The position numbers were made by a program, and so were the translations under genes. A stretch of DNA of 64,000 nucleotides from Mesorhabditis belari (lineage: Eukaryota; Nematoda; Chromadorea; Rhabditida; Rhabditidae): assembly GCA_958450365.1 (NCBI GenBank), contig CAUEEP010000729.1, positions 2,691,001 to 2,755,000 on the forward strand, written 5' to 3'. Each line of letters begins with the position of its first letter. The stretch's first letter is position 1. The notes beneath the pieces are model-generated. The model made no database searches and was not told where the DNA came from. It worked only from the letters and a program-made list of their open reading frames with translations. Positions 39,049-50,400 of this stretch are shown here, piece after piece.

Positions 39049-41085
39049 AACTCGCAATATCGAGGAAAATATAATGAATTACTACTGGAAAGACAACGAA
39101 CTGGAAACCTACATTCAATAGTTTGTTACTCAGATATTTTTAGAACTGATATCTTTACAGCAAGAGTACGTATGAGATGGAAAGTTACGACTATGAACTG
39201 CGTCAAATTTCAAATGAATCCTACTTCTTGCGATCGATGATGCGTCAATTCCAATGCGAAGAGACGAAATGGGTGGAGAACTATAGTGTGTTGTTATGAT
39301 CCCCGGAATGGAAGTGAGTCTTCTTTACTCGTTTCCTAAAACGTGTCAACTTCTTTGACTACCGTGATCTTTTCTCTACTTTTACCCAATCTATCCCATT
39401 TTGTATCTTTCGATATTCTTTGTGAACCCTGGCAAAATCAGACAAAATAGGATTGGATCAAATTAGAGACAAGATTACGGTAGGAGAGAAAGGAAACACG
39501 TTTTAGGAAAGTACATTATCTAATTTAAAACACACTAAGTCAACCAAACACTTACTTTTTCCAGCTGCGTGTGCTAGTCAGCGCCAGAACAACGATTGGA
39601 TGCTGATTCCCGGATTTTTCTATCGAGTTTCTCAAAAAGAATGGACAGGTGGGCTTATGAATATGGATAGAACAATTTGGCATCCGATAAAATATTGTTG
39701 TAATTATAACTTTAGGATTATCTCATTGCTCAAGAACGTTTCAACACGATGCCCTATCTGATGGATCGAATGGGAGTAAATATTTCGATTGAGACACACG
39801 AATGTGGCGACGCGTATAATTTGTGTGTTTTTAAACTTTTGGATTTTATTCTCAACATCAAAAGTTAGTATTATACTGTTAGATTTCCTCAAAGTTATTC
39901 TTTTGGCAGAAAATGGCTTAAAATCAGAGTTTCTATATACCCTGTAAAGCAAGCCAGCCCTGGTCTGATTCAGAGATGGATTCTGGCAAACTCAGGAACT
40001 TAAAGTCTGCTGGAAATCAGACCAGCTCCAAGCCTGATTTCCAGGGCAGCCCTGTAGCAAAGATAAGCCAGGACAGCTTGTTTTTTTGACCGGGTCAAGC
40101 TTCTGATCTGAGCCGAACCCAGCGAAATTACCATCTGTTGTGTATATCTATATCTGTTGTGAGTTTAAATGTGCTAAACTCAAATCAAAGTTGGTTTTGA
40201 GCGGTAAGCGTTCCCAAATACGTATTTCTGTTACTGAACCATTAAAGCATTGGAATTTTTCTTGATCCGGTCGTTTTAAGCTACCATTTTGCGTTTGTTG
40301 ATTATATTCAAGCAAACATAGATTTTCCAGCGTTTTGACATCACAGACGAGAAAATCGCCATTGTTTCCGAAAAGGAGCTCAGCAAAGACAAAAACTTCA
40401 CCCGATCCCTATTGCTGATTGATCCATTTGATGAGAATGATCACAAATGTTTTCAAGGAAAGGGACCATCTTTGGGTAATAGTTTGAAAGCTAACTAAAA
40501 TAGAGCAACATCTTCAGACAAATTGTACGGGATTTGGGTGGACCGAGACGTGGTTTGGATGCTGTTTTGCCGTTCTAGGTCGTGAGTTTTTGAAAGTAGA
40601 AAATTATTGACTCTACCACCAGAAGGAGGGAAATTTTCATTCCTAATACAAGAGTTGTCAATTCTTAGTTTGACAAGTGACGGAATTGAGGGTTAAAAAG
40701 ATAAGCGAGAACTCTTCAACAACTTGGGAATTTGTGATTTAAGAATTTTCACCCCGAAGTAACGTACGTTTGCCGTATAGAAAAGACTGCCGTAACCTAG
40801 AAAAGACTGCCGTAACCGGAAAAAGCGACTATTACCGGAAAGGTTACCTATCGTAAGCTACCGGACAACCTAAATCAATCATCCATTAGTGCTTTGGCTC
40901 AAGATTTTGACTCTGTTCTGATTTCAATTTAAAATTTCAGTTGTTCTGTTCGTCTTCTCACCCTCGAAGGTCTCCAACCCATCTACTACTACCCGGATTT
41001 CCCAACACGGGGATTTCACCGTGGTTTCTTTTTATTTTAATCCAGTTTTGAAGAAAGCTACGGTCAAGCGCAGTAAAAACTACAA
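39049..41085 (+). pseudogene. Decayed copy of the type II membrane protein C-terminal exons
   Basis: Homologous to exons 8-14 of the gene at 56345-62135 (exon homologues start near 39049, 39161, 39565, 39716, 40331, 40518 and 40941). It is broken: one extra base in the exon 9 homologue (ggagaactatagtgtg against ggagaactttgtgtg) gives TGA, five bases are lost in the exon 10 homologue (ttctatcgagttt against ttctaccgcgccgagttt), and the exon 11 donor (aac-gtcctt) is lost. The N-terminal and membrane-span exons are absent. Confidence 0.85.
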
Positions 41086-41473
41086 CCAAGATTATTGATT
41101 ATTTCTCATCATGCAATCTTTTTAAAAATTCTCTGTAATCGAGATTTTTCATCACCATTTTATGCACCGATCTCCTCATTTATTCTATGAATTTATACAT
41201 CATCTACTTTTTCTAAATTGCGCGTAATACGGGTTTGATTTCTGTGAAATTTTAGTTATGAAGAAGTTTCGTGTAACTAAACTTTGATTCTTTTCAATAA
41301 AACATAAAAATTCACGGTTTTACACACAAGTAATGGATTTCTTTTTTCTTTCTTTTTCTGGAACCGATTTCCGCCCCAACCCCGGCTACACCCTTGCCTC
41401 AATTAAAACAGTAGCTATACTGGGAGAACTTTTTTCAGGACTATGTGTTCCAATCAAATAGAATTTGGGAGTA

Positions 41474-41993
41474 TTGGGTTGGGGAGAATGAGTCGGCGCC
41501 GAAAATCAAAAAAATGTCTGAAACTTCTAGCAGACTTCGTCAAATAATATGCGTTTGATATCAGTAGAATGGTTAACTAATTCTCTACAAAATGACATTT
41601 AAAAGAAAATTCAAACAGCGCCTCCGCTCAAGAAAAAGCCATTTTTTCACAAAAACTACAAACTGTCATCTAGAAAAAACCATTGGTGGGATCTTCCTGC
41701 AAATTTGGCAACTTAAGTAATTGAATGTGCTCTATCTTTTTTATATAAACACCAAAGAAGGTTTATGTGAAAGAAACTGTTCAAATGATGAGTCGGACTC
41801 TTTGCCATTTTAACCAGCTGCGTTTGGAAGTTCATAAACTCCACGAAAGAAAAGCTTTGTGGAATCTCTCAAAAGTCATTTTTTAGAGAAATAGTGGATC
41901 CTTTTGATGAAACCAAACGTATGTTTAAAGAAGGCTTTATGTGTGCAAAAAGTCCCTTTAAAGTTTGGCGCCGACTCATTCTCCCCAACCCAA
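41474..41993. mobile_element. mariner-type MITE
   Basis: Ends TTGGGTTGGGGAGAATGAGT inverted at both sides, TA-flanked, 520 bp, with no transposase frame. Block C shows the uninterrupted site near 63634 (gtagtactttggtag), so insertion came after the block duplication. A partial relative lies at 45093. Confidence 0.82.
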
Positions 41994-42479
41994 TACTTTG
42001 GTAGCATTCTATCATGTAAAGAGACGGTAATTTTTTTATTTGAAATGCTTTTCTTTATAACAAGTCCAGAAATACAACTTTATACATTAAATTATTAATC
42101 AAAATTGTTTAAAAGTATATGAATTTCGGTCAAAGATACGAATTTGGACACTAAAAGACATCTAGACTTGCTTATTTACGGTTATGGTAAAGAACTCCAG
42201 TAATCCAATTTCTTTACGGATTACGGTAACCTGTCTGTGCTTTCTATTTGGCACTAACTTGACTAATAAGCAAGTCTATGGAAATCACACAATAAAACAA
42301 TCAACATGTTATGCATCTCGTAATAATCCAAATGAACACAATTCGAGGAAAAGAGATCAAAAAGAGAATGAAAAAGAATCAACTGATCAAGCTACCGATA
42401 AAATTAACCTCTTCTTCGGAATCAAAATTTTTGAAAAAAACAAAAAGAAACTTCTTTGGGTGTAGATTGGGCTTCGGAA

Positions 42480-43030
42480 AGGGGTTCGATGGTTATCCTT
42501 TATCTAGCCATTCGGCTTTGCGTTTTCGGTTATCGTAGAGGACCCATTTTTCATCACAAGTTACAATTCGATCTAGAAATGACTCCTTTTGGTTACGAAA
42601 CAGCAATGAATACGATGTGAGGTAACGGTGCAATTTTCGATATTCGTTCAACTGATCAGGCACCCAATTTTTCAACTTTTTTACTTTTCCGATTTCCTTG
42701 AGATGGTTCCCAATTGTGTGTGGAGTGACTCCAAAGTGCGTTACTAATTCTGCCTCCGCTGTTCTGGGATCCGCTTCTACCAGCTACCAGCTCCTTTAAT
42801 TCGTCATTGTCGAGACTATCATGGCGTTTTCGGCCTTCCTTGTCATTTAGATCATCGTCACCTTCCCGTAATCGTTTGAACCAGCGCTGAACCGCTCGAA
42901 CTTCAGCTTTTTTTCCCCAAAAACTTGATTGATGTTTTGGGTCGCTTCTGACGCATTGTGGCCAAGCTTGAACTCATACAAAAAGAGAAGGCGAAAGTCT
43001 CGATTTTCCATCGGTGTAAAACAACCTGAA
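42480..43030 (-). mobile_element. Decayed mariner transposase remnant
   Basis: Minus strand 43020-42490 reads, with frameshifts, as a mariner transposase N-terminal half: LFLYEFKLGHNASEATQNIN, RWFKRLREGDDDLNDKEGR, and RIVTCDEKWVLYDNRKRKAE with the first catalytic Asp. Stops and frame changes interrupt it. The end caacctg at about 43025 may be one terminus. Confidence 0.75.
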
Positions 43031-43518
43031 AAAAACCATTAAGGAAGGTCTAAGCAAAAGTGTTAAACAGAAAAGAAAATTGAGAAAAAAATACTCAAAT
43101 ACATAAAAAGACCCAAGGCCAATAAGCATTTGCAGCCGCGTAGGCAACGCCGGAATGTGAGACCCACAAATACGACATTAATTTTTTCCGTACCTAATAA
43201 ATGTTGGTATCTTATGATTCTACTCCCCAGAGTTTCTTCTAATTTGTTGATGCCTCGGTTTGAATGCTTTAGCTTTTACCATGTAATCCTTTTCTAGTGG
43301 TAGCCACGGAGATCTTTTGTGATGAAATACAAAAACAGATGAGTGGCTTTCTTTTTGAAACGGTTTCGAAATCTATTTGCTTTTTCGGTGAGTCACCACA
43401 AAAAAGGACCTCTTTTTCTTTTGCGATAAAAGCCTTTTGAGAATTTTCGAAACTCAAAAGAATAGCTTGCCTTGAAAATACGCAAACTAATTCTCATTAT
43501 TCATTTGCTATCAGAAAT

Positions 43519-44877
43519 ATGATTGAGATGTCTATCAGTGATGAGCACAAACAGGAGAAGACATCGGTCAAACGACGAGAAGCGGTGAGTCTCTCAAAGA
43601 TATTCAAAGCTTTTAAAATGCCATTGGACGGGCAGAGGAGAATAATGTTTCTTAATAGTTTCCTGTTGTGAAACATTCATCTGCTTTTGATCCAAACAAT
43701 AGTTACATCTGCCCTTTCAGTCACTCGATGAACTTTTTAGTGAAAAAAATTTAACACTTTCAAAGGTTATTTAAAATAGCATCAGCTAGAGTTGATATCA
43801 TCGATTCGTTTTTAGAATGATCGATTTTGAAAAGGAAAACCCTTCAAGTTTCAGAGTGATCTGGACAAAGATTGGCAGATGATCGATGGGGGCACTGAGT
43901 CGAGGCAAAAAAAAGCGGAAAAGGGAAACTCCGGCAATAAAGTGATCGATCAAATTGATGTGAGTGTAGCTTTTAGCTATAAAAACTATTCCTTGAGAAA
44001 TCGGAAACAATTTCTTTTTTCAATTCAACAATTTCTTCTAGATCAAAACTTGAAATTAATGAAGCACAAAATGCAAAACGATCCTATTTAGATAGCTGCT
44101 GCGAGTTTCAAGGGCAATTGCGGGAGTGTCGATTTGTGTTTCCTCATCGATGCCACCGGCAGCATGCAACCGCACATCGACGGGGTGAAGGCTCAAATCA
44201 AGAAGATCGTCCACAACTTGACATCGGAAGCTGCAACGAAACAACACGTTCAACGGTTACGCCTCGCCCTTGTAGCCTACAGAGATCACGGCGATGCCCG
44301 GGTCAAACCGAACTCCCAGGGCTCCAAAAAGACCTTTGGCAAGGTGTTTTTCACCTCGAAATCTTCACCAGAAGCCATTGAAGGCGATCAGTTCGAGATT
44401 TTCCCCTTCTCCACATCGGAGCACGAGTTTGAGGCATTTTGCACGAAAGTTCGCGCTCAAGGCGGCGACGACCAACCGGAAGATGTGTTTGGCGGACTAG
44501 AGAAAGCGGTTAATCTGAGCTGGTCGAAAGATTCAGAGACAAAGATGATTTTTCATATCTGCGATGCTCCGTGCCATGGCACAGAATTTCACGTGGGTCA
44601 CATGGGCGACAACTATCCACAGGGAGACCCGAAGGGACGAACGCATACGGCGCTTTTCGGGCGGCTAAACGAGATGGAGATTCAGTACTATTTTGGGAAG
44701 ATCAACTCGTCGACCAACAGAATGGTCGAGAAATTCGCCGAAGCTTACGATGGCCAAGTCTATCAGTTCAACGTCGGCCAAGTGAACGAGATCAGAGAGT
44801 CGGTGGTGCAGGCGGTCCACCAGGCGGCTTATGTGCAGCGGTCTCGAGTGGCGACGCGAATGAACAAGGGTGAATGA
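43519..44877 (+). CDS. vWA-domain protein (VwkA-like vWA region)
   Basis: Three exons: 43519-43584, 43855-43959, 44092-44877; phases all 0; 318 residues. After a charged N terminus, a von Willebrand A domain begins with VDLCFLIDATGSMQPHIDGV; DATGSM at about residue 77 is the MIDAS metal-binding motif. Downstream, LVAYRDHGD and FHICDAPCHG fit the rest of the fold. The pattern resembles the vWA domain that precedes alpha-kinase domains in VwkA-type proteins, but no kinase domain follows: the protein ends MNKGE. There is no signal peptide, so it is probably cytosolic and acts in metal-dependent protein binding. A further upstream exon cannot be excluded. Confidence 0.87.
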
Positions 44878-45527
44878 AAGCAGTACCGACTCTTGAATTG
44901 AACATATTTTTTTGTTTTTTTTTGTTGTTGTTCTAACTTTGTGCGAATCATAAACAGACTTCAAAACAGAGCCCCGGTTGTGTGATTTTTTGGCACATTT
45001 GTATGCCTGCTTTTATCAGATTAACGACAAACGTACAAAATTTAATGTATCAAAGCACAAGCAAAGGCTGTCACAAATCAGTTTTGATGATATTGGGTTG
45101 GGGAGAAGCGACGCCGAAAATCAAAGAAATTTCTAAAACTTCTAGCAAACTTTGTCAAATGACATGTGTCTAATGATATCATGTCAAGTGACATGATATC
45201 ATTAGAAAGGCTAACTAATTCTCTACAAAATGACATTTAAAAGGGAGCTGAATGGAACAAAATGAATTTGAAATGAATTTGAAGAGCTCGTCTAGAGGGA
45301 CACTTTCTCTTATCAGAACTTATCAATGTGGGGTGGGAAAATGTCGTTGACGATATGATCCTGTGGGGATTTTTGTATCGAGCTTTTGTGAAAACTTGGA
45401 AACTGTAAAATAGTCATCAACTCCACTTTTCTTTGCATAGTATTCAAAATAATTTCTGCAAAAAATTTTTCAAAAATTGAAATTATGAAAGTAAATAACA
45501 GATTTATTGAATCACAACAACGATTAA
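44878..45527. other. Intergenic region with MITE remnant
   Basis: No gene seen. It holds a partial relative of the 41474 element from 45093 (TTGGGTTGGGGAGAAGCGAC) and a 34-bp palindrome at 45171-45204. Confidence 0.6.
45171..45204. repeat. 34-bp perfect palindrome
   Basis: taatgatatcatgtca, then ag, then the exact reverse complement tgacatgatatcatta. It lies inside the MITE remnant and replaces a single-copy segment in the relative at 41474. Confidence 0.93.
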
Positions 45528-46369
45528 CTAGTTTTCAACATAGTTGTTAGCTTGGAGAGCCGTTATAAAGCCAGTCATATGCTGACTGTCGCCGAATTCA
45601 ATATATAGATCGGCCGGAAAGAGATCCGCGTATTGTTGGTTTCGGGGCGGCAAGCCCTGAAAATAAAATAAGTGCATTTAATTGCCAAAAAAAGAGAAAT
45701 CTTAATATATAAAGAATAACCTGTAGCACCACGCCTGGGACGAGGCAATTGTAACATTTGCCCTTTGGAAGAGTTCTACCCAATCCACCTCGTCCGAATT
45801 CACGGCGTTGACGACCAGGTCGATGTGCAAAACGATGTGTTTGTCCATCGACAACGAGCCCGATATACCGTTGAGTCACAGTCACTGCAGTGTAGTCTTG
45901 CAAGATGCTGAATCGAGGCAACATTGAGCTAAAAATAATCCATTACTCCTATATGCCATGAATAATATACGAAAAACAATCGAACTTTTGATCAAATCGA
46001 GCTATATTAGGCAAGCAAATCTACTCAGTTTTGATAAATTTATGCATGCAAAATTTTATTCCAAGCAACAAACAATACAACTAACATGTTTTCATCCGAT
46101 CCATCACTTTGAGAATCGTCTTCAAACTCTTCTTGCTCGAAAACGTCGGGATCCTGTTCCATTTTTGGGGATGCATTGCCATTTGACACAATCAACTAAA
46201 TATTCTGCTTTATGCATCATTAGGCATAGCTAATTTTTTAAAAACCTAGTTAACTCCAAAATTAATAAATATTATGAATAAATATCTTTATTAGATAAAA
46301 ATAAAATAAAACCTGCTGATAGCCGGCAATATTGGACAACTTTGTGAGAATGGCAGCAAATTTCACCAT
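45528..46369 (-). CDS. Four-exon gene of unknown family
   Basis: Minus-strand exons 46369-46313, 46195-46086, 45928-45721 and 45656-45528; phases 0, 2, 0 agree; 167 residues. Family not recognised. The N terminus is short and neutral, followed by an acidic stretch (DPDVFEQEEFEDDSQSDG), then a compact region (QDYTAVTVTQRYIGLVVDGQ), an Arg/Gly-rich stretch (HRPGRQRREFGRGGLGR), KCYNCLVPGV, and an aromatic C terminus ending NNYVEN. The acidic plus RG-rich layout would suit a nucleic-acid-associated protein, but that is only a guess. The consistent phases across three introns are the main support. Confidence 0.7.
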
Positions 46370-47449
46370 GTCGATGAATTGAAGAAAATTTCAGAAAAAA
46401 ATGAAAAACCGAAATCAAAAAGACGAATTGAAGTGAATTTAGTCATTCCTAGACAAGGAAATGGAAGATTTTGAATATAATTGCAATATAATAAGGAATT
46501 TGCAGTTGGCACTGCGACTCACTGCGTGGCTGCCCAAATTGACCGACGTTACACAGAGATTCGACTGTATATCATTAGTAAACCCAGTTTAAAAATTCAA
46601 GCCAATATAAATTTGATAAAAAATCAAGTGTTACTTTTTCTTATATTTTTGAAGCTTTTTGTCTAAATCTAGAGTATTAGGAAGATGTTTTGTGTAAATA
46701 ATAATTGACTTGGTGAAGTTGGTCTAAAATCTTCGAATTTTTGACAGATAAATAAAGAATAAAAATTCCTTTTCGGAGAGTAGGAGAGGAGAGAGGAAAG
46801 GAACATTTTGTGATTATCAATTTCATTTGCCAACTTGATGTGTAAGGATTCGATTCTTTTCTTGGCGGTAGAGCCAATTAATCAATGTTTCCATATACAG
46901 TACCGGTTAAAATCATATCCCCTCCGAAAAAGTGTCCCCTCTTTGGAGACTTGTAACATTTTGGTCTAGTCATCGTACAAGCATGTGCCATGGAGATTCT
47001 GCAAGCTCTTTTTTAGCTCTACAAGATGCACTATACGACTTTTAAGAATACAAAAATTTGAGACTGTTTTTAATGGCTTGAATCAGAGGTAAAAATTAGT
47101 GTGCTTTTCAGAGCGATTTTTCTTTATCGTAGATCCTTCAAATCAATTTTAGTCTTTAGCTATAACCAAAACAAAGTCAGTCATGTGTTTGAGTGAAGTT
47201 GTCAGAAACACATACAACTGTATTTTATCAGCGGCTAAACGAGAAACTTCAAAACTTCGAAAAACCCTTCCTTGTCATGCAATTTCAAATTTTTGTGTAA
47301 CAGTACGCCAACCAAGTAAAAGACCTTGTCTCGTTATTCACAGAAAAGAAAGCTCAACGATAAAAAAAGTAGCTACACAGCACAAGACGAATTAACCGTT
47401 CTCGGAAATTTCCGCGAATCACCTGTCTTTTGAAAAAAAACCCACACAA
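46370..47449. other. Region between the unknown gene and the receptor gene
   Basis: No coding gene seen. At 46899 a Tc1-like end (CAGTACCGGTTAAAATCATA) stands without a partner. From 47018 the sequence is the single-copy source (or sister) of the inverted segment at 35190-35799, with an extra 65 bases at about 47304-47370. Confidence 0.5.
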
Positions 47450-50400
47450 ATGTTACACCTTTTAGAAGAAACTCCAATTCTCTCATCAATTTCCGAAATG
47501 TTCTTCCCGAATCCTCTTTTCCTATCTCTTTACTCGTTGCTATTCACCCTAAATTTCTTCGATTCCACTATTTTCTACTTTGTCACTCTTTTTCTTCTCA
47601 TCCGAAAGAAATCTCCAGCCACCAAGATCTATAAAAGGTTGATCACTTTGCAATTGGTTTGTTTTATACTTGAAGTTTCAAACAAACTTTTCCCTCGAAC
47701 AGAACAAGTCGTTCTTAAATAGAAGCACAACAAATAACAGAATAAGCAAAAAAAAGACTGAATCCTCTTCATTTTGTGAGATTAAATAGTGATATTTATA
47801 TAGGAAATCATCACATTAAATAAACATAGAAAAAGAAAGAAATAGTATTAAAATCAATTTTGTTTCTTCTTCTAAGTGAGACTCATTGCAGACCCTATCG
47901 TACCTTTGTGATATCGGTCTCTCGACTTTTCGTCCTTTTGTGATCGCTTCACCCGTTGTTATTCTATTTCAATTCGCGTGGATCCCTTCAATATATGTTG
48001 CCATTTTTCTCTTTGTACGCATAAAAAACCTGCAACAATGTTTCTCTTTCCTTTTAGACACTTTATGCGACGGCTATCGGTTCTGTGTTCGCTTTATGGA
48101 TCGGCGCTTTTGTCTACAAAATCACCCTCTTTCACGTGTATTCAAAAAAAGTGAAATGGACTCTGTATTTGTATTTCTTCATGGGGATTCTCATCGGATT
48201 CGTTCTTTTTTTTTGTGCTTGCGTGGATTTTGCGTTGGAGAAAGCGTGGAACTTCGATCAGCTAGAGGTGATTTTAGCTAGTTTTTTGAGGAGATTGACG
48301 TGTCGCAGCTGCTTATGCTTTCCAGCCGATTGCGCCGCAGTGAGTATAAGAGAGGTTCGTTTGACTTTTAGCTTAGTGACGAGTCTACCAAAAAGTTCTT
48401 GTCTTAATACTAGTGTGTTTGGGAAAAGACCTTCAGTCTTTTGCACTTTATCATACGAACAATCACAATTGATCCGTTATTTGTACTTTTACTTCGATCC
48501 TACGGGTTATTTGCACGAATTCAATAACGAGGCTAAAATGCGAAAGGATTCGAGCAAAATGAACCAAGATTCATCCGCAACAGGATGAAAGCAACAATTT
48601 AACTGATTTAACTTCTATTTAACACTGACTTAACAGTGAGGAAATGAACCTTTATATTAAACAATGTATAACAAAATTGGGGGAAAAAGGTATTCAGGCG
48701 AGACAACAATTGAGCGGAATTAGTGCTTTTCCGTAGTCGTTTCACGCTCTCTTACTTTGAAACTACTTTTGGATGTAAATTCGTAATTTTGAATGTAAAT
48801 CGCAGCGGCGGTGCTAATTATTTAGCACAACGTGTGACAGCATAATATGTTAGTTTTTCGAGCGAATAAAACGAAATGAGTTATAATTTGTTTTACAATT
48901 ACGAAATCGACTATTTTGCGTCGAATGGCACCACACACATACCAACGCCCACTGCGGTACAATCGGTTGAACAGCATAATCGTTGTGTCGCAAAAGCTCT
49001 TGCGCTCGCAGTTTTTTTGCTGTGTTCATTAAAATACTACCATTTTGCAGAGAATTTAACTCTCTACAAAATGCTACAATATTGTCTGTCTAAATCGTCT
49101 AAATCGTCTAATATTGTCTAAAACAGCTGAACGATTCGCGTGCATTAGCGCGGGCTCGAAAAAATCTCTGGCGTAATCGGCTCCGATATATACAGGGTAC
49201 ACCAAAAGTTCTGTCATCTCTCTAAAAACCAAAAGTTCTGTCATCTCGGAATTTTCAAAATTTTACTTTGCCAAAAATGAATATTAAAATAATATTTTTT
49301 GATGCTAGCCCCCTGGAAAACTCATATAACATAGAAACGGATGTTGGCTCGGGTAATTTTGGGGCACCTTGTATTAGGTTGTCCGGAAATAAATGAGCGT
49401 TTTGTATTGTTTATTATTTGGGTACATTTTTCTCAATAAAGTATGCTCTGTACCTTGTAATGTTATAAACCATTAGAAAGCTGAGTTCGCGCTCTCTTTA
49501 ACCATGCTTTTAAATTTTGCTGAAAATAAAATTTTTTGCGAATTTTAAGCTTCGCCGTTTTAGATGTCCGAAACCAACTTTCGCCAGATTTTCTTTTATG
49601 AGTTCAAACTCGGTCGCAGTGCAGCTGAAACGGCTCGTAACATTAACGAAGTTTGGGGCCAAGGCAGTGTCGGCGAGTCAACAGTGGGAACTTGGTTTCG
49701 AAAATTCCGAGTTGGTGATTTTGATCTCGAAGATCAAGAAGGCTGTGGCTGTCCTGTTGAACTCGATGACGACGAACTGAAGACCCTGGTGGAAGCAAAT
49801 CCACGTACGACTATTCGAGAGCTTGCGGAGAAGCTTGGCGTGGACAAGACGACCATTTCTGAGCACTTGAAACGGATTGGAAAGTCAAAAAAGCTCGATA
49901 AAAGGGTGCCGCACGAATTGAACGAAAATCAAAAAAATCGTCGTTTTGAGGTGTCGTTTGCTCTTCTTCAGCGCAACAAAAACGACCCATTTCTCGACCG
50001 GATCGTAACGTGTGATGAAAAGTGGATCCTCTACGACAATCGGCGACGTTCCGCTCAGTGGTTGGACGCCGGAGAGGCTCCACAACGCTTTCCAAAGCCA
50101 AATTTGCACCAAAAGAAGGTGACTGTTTGGTGGTCCGCAGCCGGTCTCATCCATCACATCTTTCTGAATCCGGGCGAAACGATTACGGCAAAGAAGTACT
50201 GCCAACAAATCGACGAAATGCAGCAGAAATTGCGGCGAATGTGCCCGGCATTGGTCAACAGAAAAGGTCCAATTCTTCTCCACGACAACGCTCGTCCGCA
50301 CGTCGCATAACGAACCCTGCAAAAGTGAACGAACTGAGCTACGAAACTTTGCCTCACCCGCCATATTCGCCGGACCTTTCCCCTACCGACTACCACTTTT

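Larger units (their letters stand above)
39049..42360. repeat. Duplicated block A2 (copy of about 59960-64000)
   Basis: Direct-orientation copy of block C, including the gene tail and the downstream sequence to the segment tcaacatgttatgcatctcg, which is where the window ends in block C, so the duplication may run further right. Confidence 0.88.

Noticed and set aside
48327..48340. Possible 14-base microexon in receptor intron 3 with good TTTCCAG and GTGAGT sites
   Set aside because: Including it shifts the frame before exon 4, while direct joining of 48267 to 51409 keeps phase and a sensible loop sequence.
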